Below, piece after piece: positions 36,001 through 43,911 of a stretch of 43,911 nucleotides of DNA; the stretch's first letter is position 1, and each line of letters begins with the position of its first letter. The notes under the pieces were generated by a model that worked only from the letters and a program-made list of their open reading frames with translations, made no database searches and was not told where the DNA came from. Origin of the DNA: Ichthyophonus hoferi (Eukaryota; Opisthokonta; Ichthyosporea; Ichthyophonida; Ichthyophonidae); assembly GCA_002751075.1 (NCBI GenBank), contig NAOQ01000037.1, positions 2,261-46,171 on the forward strand, in the 5' to 3' direction. Both the position numbers and the translations under genes were made by a program.

Positions 36001-39000
36001 TTCTAATTGTTATACTATCATATGTACTATCATACACACTACTCAACCATGCATATAAAGGTACGCTTGATAGTACTTATAGTTGGGTATAACCGAATAT
36101 GTGTGGCTGGGTATGTCAGATTTTAGTATGTATAGTGTAGTTCATGAGTCCATATTTACCAAAATTATGAATGGCTTACTGCCTACTAGAGCTGCATAAA
36201 CGAAACACTTTGTAACATTTTTTATTATTATTATTAGCTTTTTGAGGTCTGGAAATTCATATAAATTATTTTGAAATATCCCCCATATGAGGAGACTAGT
36301 TACACATTATGATCGGTCTATGTCGCACATTATAAAGGTACATACAATACAGTATCAGTATCAGTGTGATAAGTAAGTCTCTATTGGACGATAGTATCTT
36401 AGACATTTTTAATATCATTTTCATATTTGTTTAAAGAATGGGTGGTTTCTCTAATTAGTCAATAACTCAATTTAACCTGATTAAAATTTAATAGCCGAAT
36501 AGAAGTGGTGGATATATTATATTATATTATACTGCATGTTGTGTTATCTTATGTAGTATTGCACTATATACTGTATTATCTTATGTAATATTGCACTATA
36601 TACTGTATTATCTTATGCAATATTGCACTATATACTATATTATCTTAGGTAATATTGCAATATATACTGTATTATCTTATGTAATATTGTACCATATACT
36701 GTATTATCTTACGTAATATTGTACTATATACTGTATTATCTTATGTAATCTTGTACTATATACTCTATTCTCTTATGTAATATTGTACTATATACTCTAT
36801 TATCTTATGTAATCTTGTACTATATACTCTATTCTCTTATTTAATATTGTACTATATACTTTATTATCTTATGCAATATTGTATTATATACTGCATTGTG
36901 GTTTCGAATATATATATATAGAGGGCACTGAGACCATAGAATAAATTTCTATTTTTAGCATAGGAATTAACTTTCCAGTTATCTCGATGGTTTAAAACAG
37001 CTCCAGAGATGGTAATGGGAAAGGGTTATACGGTGGCTGCTGATTGGTGGAGCCTAGGTGCAAGTCTCTATGAAATGCTTGTGGGAAAGGTATAGCCCTA
37101 TATGTATATATACGAATGTGTATTTGTGTGTGTATATATGTAGATATCTATAGATAAATAGTAGTCTAAACATGGTAATATATGTATAATAATACATGAT
37201 ACAATATAACCACTCTAACCCTTCTTGACCTAACATACACATTGCATTACTGCCTTGCTACCTTACTACCTCATACTGTCAGTTCGTGTCATTATTCTCA
37301 TTTGCAATGTTTTTCAGAGTCCATTTCATGCAACAACATCAGAATGCATTATGGAGTACATAAAAACTAAGACCGTTAAATTCCCTCCCGGCATATCTAA
37401 AACCTCTATTAAATTTCTAATGCAGGTATGTGTGTGTTGTATATATATATATATATATATGTATGTATATGCATGTGTATGTTATGTAAATAAGGCCTTG
37501 CTATTATGGTCCTATTGTACGGGCATGGATATTATTTTAGTTTGTATATTTCTTTTTATTGGCTAATTCAACTGCTTAATTTAAAAGGTGTTGTCAAAGG
37601 CATATCTACACAGATTGTACCTCTAATCGCATTGGATGTTACCAAAAATCTATTATTATATCTGCATAATATATATAATGCATACACATACATATACAGA
37701 CCAATTCAAACTGCGAGTAGTCAGAATGTGAATAATATTTAACCAATATAAGCCCGTTGCTTAAAAGGTTCCGTACAAGCAAATTTGAATTCTCCAAGTA
37801 AAACTTGTATTTTCTATTAATGTAGTTCAACTATTAAAATAAATGTTTATTTGAATTTTAATAAATATAATTCCTAACACTTATTGGTACACAGCTTTTA
37901 GAAAGAGACCCAACCAAGCGATTAGGTACGCCTTATAACATGGAATTATATAAATCGCACCCTTATACTAACAGTATAAACTGCGACTGGGATGTAAGTT
38001 TTCTATAAATTGCATATAGTTGGTATGCATTATATTGTTTGTCAATAGAATGTCTTTCATGTGTGTGCACATGTATAGGTATGCATGTTTGTTTGTAAAA
38101 TGTCCTGTTTCCTTGTGGATATGTATATGATATTGTACATATGCTCTCTCTTCTATCTCTGTAATACTTACCTCTTGGTGCAGATATGGGAATAAACCTA
38201 TTTTTTATAAGTACTTGTCTAGTTTTCTGTAATATTTCAATCCAAATATGCATACAGTGATAGTATAGTAATATAATAATATAATCATATGTACGCTTTT
38301 ATATGTAGATGCATATATCGGTTAATCTTGCGTGGTATTGGCTAGCGTTAAGGGGGAAATCATATATTCCCATGCTTTTAAAAATTAATCATCCAATCGA
38401 CCTTATCCATTAAGAAAATTGATCAATTTTTCACTCCGTAAATTGTATATATTTGCAAATAAAGGAGCAAGAGAAACAGATCTGGAAAGGTCTTAATTAA
38501 TTTTAATCAATGATTGCCCCATTAATTAATATTAATTAGATGTATTAATAAAGAATAAGGGAAACAGACTCAATTAGTGCTTAACGGATGTTAAAATGAC
38601 TAATCCATAATTGGTTGAATTGATTTTAATTGGAGTTAGTTTAGCATTATTTAATTAATGTCTAGTGCTCTTTTGGAGATATTATAATAAGAGAAGGGAA
38701 GAAATGATTCAAGAAAGTGCTTATATAAGGTTAAATATTGTAATGTGGTGTGGTGTGTTATATTCTGTTGTATTGTTGTGTTTGGTATTATAGTGTAGTG
38801 TATTGTATTGTATTGTAATATTGTATATCTTAAGTAGGTGGTATATTGTAAGGATAAGAATAAGCACCAGATAGAAAGATATAAAGGGCCATATATATAT
38901 ATTGTAATGTAATAATGCCATATATAATAGAATATGATTTAATAAAAAATACACATGAATATATTATTTCTATTGTTGTTGTTTTTTACTACTAATAACA

Positions 39001-40540
39001 ATAGTCCTAAGAATAATGAAAATAACAATAATACTAATAATGCAAACGATTACTCTGTACCTATGCCCTGTATGATACCCCAAAATATGCATTTAGCCTC
39101 TGGCTCTTCCTGCCGTATATGTAACTATTGGGGTCATTTTAGGTAAAGAGGTATCCCATATCCCCACGTAGCGTCCCATACTGTCGCACCAGTATATTGT
39201 AATACTGATATGTTTTCATACCAGAATACTAATATTATATTATACCCTCATGCGGACTTGTAGCAAATAGCCAATTACTGCATTGAACCCGAGTTTATTC
39301 CAAATAAAGACCAGGTAAGAGGTGATGACGCGTATGTTTATAGCCATCTAGGGTTATATGTTAGACCAATCATTGTTAGTTGTGTTTTTTATTTATATTT
39401 TTGTCTTTATACAATATAATATATGTTGCATTTATTGTCAATTATTTTATTCTTTAGCAAGACCAATAGCCAGCGGTATTGTTAATGAATTAAGCTGATG
39501 GACTATGGGGGCTGCAGGTAAATTGTGATGCCATGTATGAATTAGAGGAAATGATGCTAGCCGATAACCCTTTGCACAAGAAGAAACCAAGCAAAACCAA
39601 CACTGCTAGTAGGAAACAACTGCCCCCCGAACCCGAAGGGTCTGTGTTGCCTGTTTTGATTATAATAATTGTCTTACATATATATATATATATATATGCA
39701 AGCACGCACTACCTTAACATGGAAGGGTCTGTTTTCTCTTGTTTGATTTTACTGTTTATTATTGAACATTAATGCCATCCTTCTGTCCATTCTATGTATT
39801 GTGTTATTAGTAATATACTAAAAGATAGATTCAAGATCTACATATGAAATCTACATATACATATTCCTGTAAGTTATCTCACTAATACAATTGTTCAGGT
39901 TTGCAGCTGAGATGCAGAAATTAGAAACCCTATTTCTGACTTTCGACCGTGATAAGGTAAAATTTAAATGTAAAGGAATCATTTGATTGGTGCATCCTAT
40001 TATCTAAATATTAACATTGGTATGATATAGTAATATGATTTTTATTTTTATTTCATTTTTGGTTTCTATATTATATGATAGGGAATAACTTAAATCACAA
40101 AACTTGATATATAGTCCACAATACGCGATATACTTGTATGAATGTGTATGGGTTGAATATATATATATATATATATATCTGTTAAACTCCTTCCTCCCAG
40201 TTGCAGGCTATGAAGTCGGAAGAATCGACTGATACTACAGATGTTATTACGCTTCATAAAGTCAATGATGTTAATCGATCAAGGAATGCCGAGTAAGTAT
40301 ATCATACTATATCTTATTATATTATAGTATATCATACCATGACATGCCATATCATAAAGGCCTAGATGCATTGTAAGTATATATATATATTTATTTATAT
40401 ACTTTTTTGTGTATTTACACTATTGTTGTAGTTATATATATCCTAGTATGCTACAATATGATCATACGTATATGATTTTATTGTCATGCTATGATACTAT
40501 TAATATATCTACATGTATATGTATTTGTAGTCTAAGCTAA
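32026..40540 (+). CDS. STK32: YANK-family AGC-like Ser/Thr kinase (STK32)
   Basis: Fourteen exons: 32026-32071, 33243-33298, 33879-33953, 35004-35093, 35290-35436, 35646-35787, 37001-37089, 37318-37425, 37895-37993, 39264-39314, 39518-39645, 39899-39956, 40201-40292, 40531-40540. The model gives 396 residues, the usual size of human STK32A. The start MGNLKT fits N-myristoylation (Gly2, Thr6), as in STK32A. Kinase parts: GKGSFG loop (28-33), Lys50 in YALK, Glu69 in [12 protein letters not shown] (142-149), DFN (162-164), APE (186-188). DFN in place of DFG marks this family. The C-terminal extension has EPEFIPNK and [13 protein letters not shown], the conserved YANK tail. The exon 11 donor (GT|GTTGCC) was chosen by phase. 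The last exon is unsure: phase-compatible alternatives lie at 40698-40737 plus 40848-40922. Substrates are unknown. Introns hold AT arrays and a 32-bp minisatellite. Confidence 0.94.
33000..33100. repeat. (TA)n / (GTATG)n microsatellite
   Basis: A TA run (33012-33043) followed by GTAGGTAGGTATG and GTATGTATG units, in kinase intron 1. Confidence 0.85.
33310..33690. repeat. Degenerate pentanucleotide array (ATAAT/GTAAT)
   Basis: TATAATGTAATGTAAG / TATAATATTG units fill most of kinase intron 2 (33299-33878), with heavy one-base variation at a 5-bp register. Confidence 0.8.
36541..36893 (+). repeat. 32-bp minisatellite, 11 units
   Basis: Eleven copies of a unit containing CTGTATTATCTTATGTAATA occur in kinase intron 6 (35788-37000). 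Variants are ordered: GCAC in the first units, GTAC later. Units 7-10 alternate between TTATCTTATGTAATC and TTCTCTTATGTAATA types, giving a 64-bp higher-order period. Confidence 0.93.
38455..38735 (+). repeat. Three degenerate tandem units in kinase intron 9
   Basis: Units starting near 38458, 38549 and 38687 share AATAAAGGAGCAAGAGAAACAG / AATAAAGAATAAGGGAAACAG / AATAAGAGAAGGGAAGAAA, followed by a TTAATTAATTTTAAT-type tract. Spacing is unequal (about 91 and 138 bp), so this is an old, eroded duplication. Confidence 0.6.
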
Positions 40541-41740
40541 GAGAGAGGAGGGAGAGTTCAGACGATGCAAAAAGTAGAGCAAACTAAATGTATGTATCTT
40601 GGAAGGATGGGAATATGTAATGTATGCTCTGCTTTAGAATATATTACATATAGTATATATGTACTAATGTGTCCATATACACATAACAATCATACAGATA
40701 TCTTATCCCAGACGAACTGGATGTGTCATCATATAGGGTAAAATGAAGCCAAGGGCATACCCGTAACCGTTTACTCTGCCTGCCTAGTCCCGAGTGACGT
40801 GAAACACTGTACTTTCCTGAACGTGCCATGACTTCTTGTCCTAACAGAATAGAGATTGTTCACGTGGTCCCTCTGTTTATTGGCCGTTATTTATAATTGT
40901 GGTAATAGTAGGCCTTATATAGATATAGGTGTTTGTATATTATACTATATGATATTTTATGTACCTTTTTAAAGAAATTTCATAACATCTCTATTAATTT
41001 CCGGCAAGTTATTGTTACATTATGTTTAAATCTATATACTTTATGCTATTATGATACCTATCTATGGTAGGAGAGATATATTTTTATGTAAAATGCTAAA
41101 TAATATAGAAAATGATAGCACAGAACTATCTAGAACTTGAATTAATTAACTGTAGTAGATACCAATTATATCGTAAGGATTTATTGTTGCAAATGCAACA
41201 TACACCCAAACCTTGTATTAAATTGGTACTGGCATGCTAGCATTATATATATTATATTGTACAAAGTAGGTAGTAAATAATCTAATCTACCAATCAATCT
41301 TTATTATTTGGTTTACTTATATTAATAACCAATTGTACCGTATCTTTCTGAATTTTAATTAAAATTGGCTATGTATGGCCATACTAAGTGACATATATCT
41401 CTACTTGGTTGGCTCGGTTGAAATAGGGCTATAAGCTTAGACCAAACACAGCGCAATGTATAGCTTACAATTGCTTCTACATGGAAATGGTGTGTTGTGG
41501 TTCGAGAAGGTAGTTCAATCGTTTTGCTTAGTGAGAACATCTTTAGATTTTAATTATAGAGTATTGTTATTGAGAGTGATGATAAACAGCTAAAGAATGA
41601 AGCCTGTTTAAAGTCAAGCTAAGAGCTAATTGATTATTAGTAAATTAAGAAAAGAAATATGCAATTGGTGTAAATGAGCTATAGCTATGAGATAAAAGCA
41701 ATAGTATACTATGTGATCAGAAGATAGATCTACCGTAATC

Positions 41741-41772
<32 letters not shown>

Positions 41773-42494
41773 ATATATCGAATTGCAACAATATGATGTA
41801 ATATAATGTACTATGGGATAATAGTGTAAAAACACTGCAACTATATAGGATTATAATAATAGTATAATATGGCATAACATATTCTACGATTTGTTATTTT
41901 CAATAATAATAGCAACTATTACGTACATTCAGACCTTGCACCTCTCGCTGATGGTTCACACTGCTATTACCACTATCGCACCTAAACATGTTAAGGCAAG
42001 AATTCCTCCTCAACTATTAGATAACTATAACTACCATAGGCAGCTCGACAGAACCAACACACACTTTCTCTTACATTATGTTTGTCTCAACCTTCTATTA
42101 AAAGTGGATCATAGCTAAGAGCTGCCTCTATGGCTAGCCCACAAAGAGATACTTCTATGCAACACCCAATTGGACCCCTCGAACCTGTGGACAAGTCACC
42201 AGCTCCAGCCACAGATTACTGTAGAATATAAATAAGCTATGCTTATATGAGAGTATGATATTATACGGTGTCTTATGCGACTAGAATGTAAATACACTGT
42301 AACTGTATGGAATTATTATAATAGCTTGACGTGGTATGATATAATATGATATATTGTAATCTACTGTATTTGTGTATAATCTGTGACTAATGACTACATA
42401 GGATCATAGCATATATATTGTATTCATCTGCTGAAACCACCCGTGTGTATTTTGTATTATTCTATATGTGGAAGCGTGTTGAGCCCGTAATCCT

Positions 42495-42820
42495 GTTAAG
42501 ATACAAATAACTAGATGGAAAATATTAAAGATAGTGGCAGTGGCGGCTATTTTGCATCATTGGTAAAGTTGCTATGGATTTATTGGTTTGTGTAAATGAA
42601 CGTCTAATTAATCTGACAATTAATTCGAATAGTTTTTGAGGAACTAAGTGTCTTTATTTTATTCTGATATTTTTTAGGAACCATTCCCTTATCATTGAGG
42701 GCTTTCATCAGCACACCTCTGATTGATTGCTGATTAATTACCATTAGCTTATTGATTCATGATTCATGATTCTACATTAATTCATTATAAGAGTTGTTAG
42801 GTCTGAAATCAACCTCCTAT
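42495..42820 (+). repeat. Interspersed repeat A, copy 2
   Basis: Direct-orientation partner of 3630-3940. It differs by an insertion near 42665 (CTGATATTTTTTAGG) and a short local duplication, GATTCATGATTCATGATTC. It is non-coding. Confidence 0.75.
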
Positions 42821-43440
42821 GATTTGAATAATAATGATGAGACTAATTCATTGGTCAAGATCATATTATATCAAATATGATTTTGATCCAAGCGTTGATA
42901 TAATTGGATTAACAGCTAATCTATGATCCTTGTATCCAATCAACTTTCAACTTCTTACTGTGTACTGTGTTGTATATGTAAAAACTATTATCTATATCTT
43001 TCTGAGTAAACTGTAATAATATTATCGGAAAGGAAGAATAGCTGTGCCAGACTCAATTAGTTGGCCTTCTAGTAGAGTATCTAATGGATTGGCTTCAACC
43101 TCGTCAAAGACAGTAGAATAAAAATATTACTATGACCATTGTACTTTTAGTCCTGTACCAAACAATATCTTGTATACTACATCATTAGGGGGTTTTAGCG
43201 TTATGTATTGAATTAAATTGGCCCATTACAGTTGCATAAAAAATAATAGGCGTAATATTCTTGTCAAAAAAATTGCTCTGTGTCATACTATGTTGATTAT
43301 ATGTTTAAAATTATCCTGCTCATTGGGGTGGCGCTATGTCTTACGCATATGGTTGATTTTTACAGGCGATTCAGTAGAGAATGAATAAACAGTATTATTT
43401 AAATTTTATAGTATTAACATATATTATATTGTATTTGCAG

Positions 43441-43505
43441 TTACATTTGTATTTGCATAACATGCATTGGCACAGTTTGCGGCTTGTACTCGAATCCCAA
43501 AACCA
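43441..43505 (+). other. Possible internal exon of an unidentified gene
   Basis: 65 nt lie between TATTTGCAG and GTGAGT, both strong splice signals, and are open in phase 0 (LHLYLHNMHWHSLRL...), ending in phase 2. No family was recognised and no partner exon found. It could be chance. Confidence 0.25.
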
Positions 43506-43911
43506 GTGAGTACTGGATCGATATAAATATTATTTAGAAATATTTCCAAGTTAGCGTACGATGACCTTAAACAGATAGTCAGTATAAGTATAATACAATA
43601 TAAGGCAATATAATGGATAGAAGATTTGTACTATAACATAAGGTAGTACATTTAAGGTGTAATATGATAGATAGAAATTGTAAAATATAATCCGAATAGA
43701 AGCTAAACTGATTTCATGTAAGAGCTCAACGGTTATTAAATGAAAATAATTTAGACCAATAGACATTGCGATGCTAAAATTAACTGTAGCTAAATAAAAA
43801 TTTAAAATATCTATTTAATACCAATTAGCTACAAGATAGAAAAAAGAGCCACAATCGCCACCTAACTTCAATTATGTTTCCTATATATATCACAATCATT
43901 TACTCTCTAAT

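Larger units (their letters stand above)
40541..43911. other. Region 3' of the kinase
   Basis: No complete gene was found. A higher-complexity patch at 40690-40922 may contain alternative kinase 3' exons. 41935-42215 is less AT-rich and open on both strands (plus HVKARIPPQLLDNYNYHRQ, minus GAGDLSTGSRGPIG), with no family recognised and no convincing splice chain. A copy of interspersed repeat A lies at 42495-42820. One exon-like segment at 43441-43505 may begin the next gene. Confidence 0.6.

Noticed and set aside
35640-36092. 150-codon frame as a single kinase exon
   Set aside because: Only 35646-35787 matches the kinase. After the GTGGGT donor the frame runs into AT-rich intron, and APE continues at 37001.
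40531-40590. Frame [18 protein letters not shown] as the kinase C-terminus
   Set aside because: It looks protein-like but needs phase 0 entry, while exon 13 ends in phase 2 at a strong donor.

Overview
This is a window of AT-rich, intron-rich eukaryotic nuclear DNA. Four host genes can be reconstructed exon by exon with canonical GT...AG introns and consistent phases. The gene set is GPI inositol acyltransferase, a kexin-type convertase, a two-RRM protein with an Arg-rich linker, and a YANK/STK32 kinase. This set, with long microsatellite-filled introns, fits an opisthokont such as an early-diverging fungus or a unicellular relative of animals or fungi. I cannot name the species. Nothing prokaryotic, no CRISPR array and no recognisable intact transposon was seen.

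Layout: 1-400 is a TATG/TA microsatellite. 586-3354 (+) is the 3' end of GWT1/PIG-W. 3355-6424 is intergenic and carries dispersed repeats. 6425-20130 (-) is a complete kexin gene: 16 exons, about 754 residues, and about 11.4 kb of introns full of penta- and hexanucleotide arrays, including an N gap at 11317-11712. 20131-25719 is the divergent intergenic region, with a possible CRE/TATA promoter and protein-like scraps. 25720-28482 (+) is a complete 8-exon two-RRM protein of 254 residues. 28483-32025 is intergenic. 32026-40540 (+) is a YANK/STK32 kinase of at least 14 exons and about 396 residues, with an uncertain last exon. 40541-43911 holds alternative 3' exon candidates and a second copy of a dispersed repeat.

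The genes do not form a pathway. GWT1 (GPI anchors, ER) and kexin (proprotein cleavage, late Golgi) both serve the secretory route, but their adjacency is probably chance. I found no previously undescribed multi-gene system. The unusual material is structural: complementary hexanucleotide arrays and inverted interspersed repeats flanking kexin exons, a tandem triplication around kexin propeptide exon 2, two unnamed interspersed repeat families, and pentanucleotide arrays in many introns and spacers.
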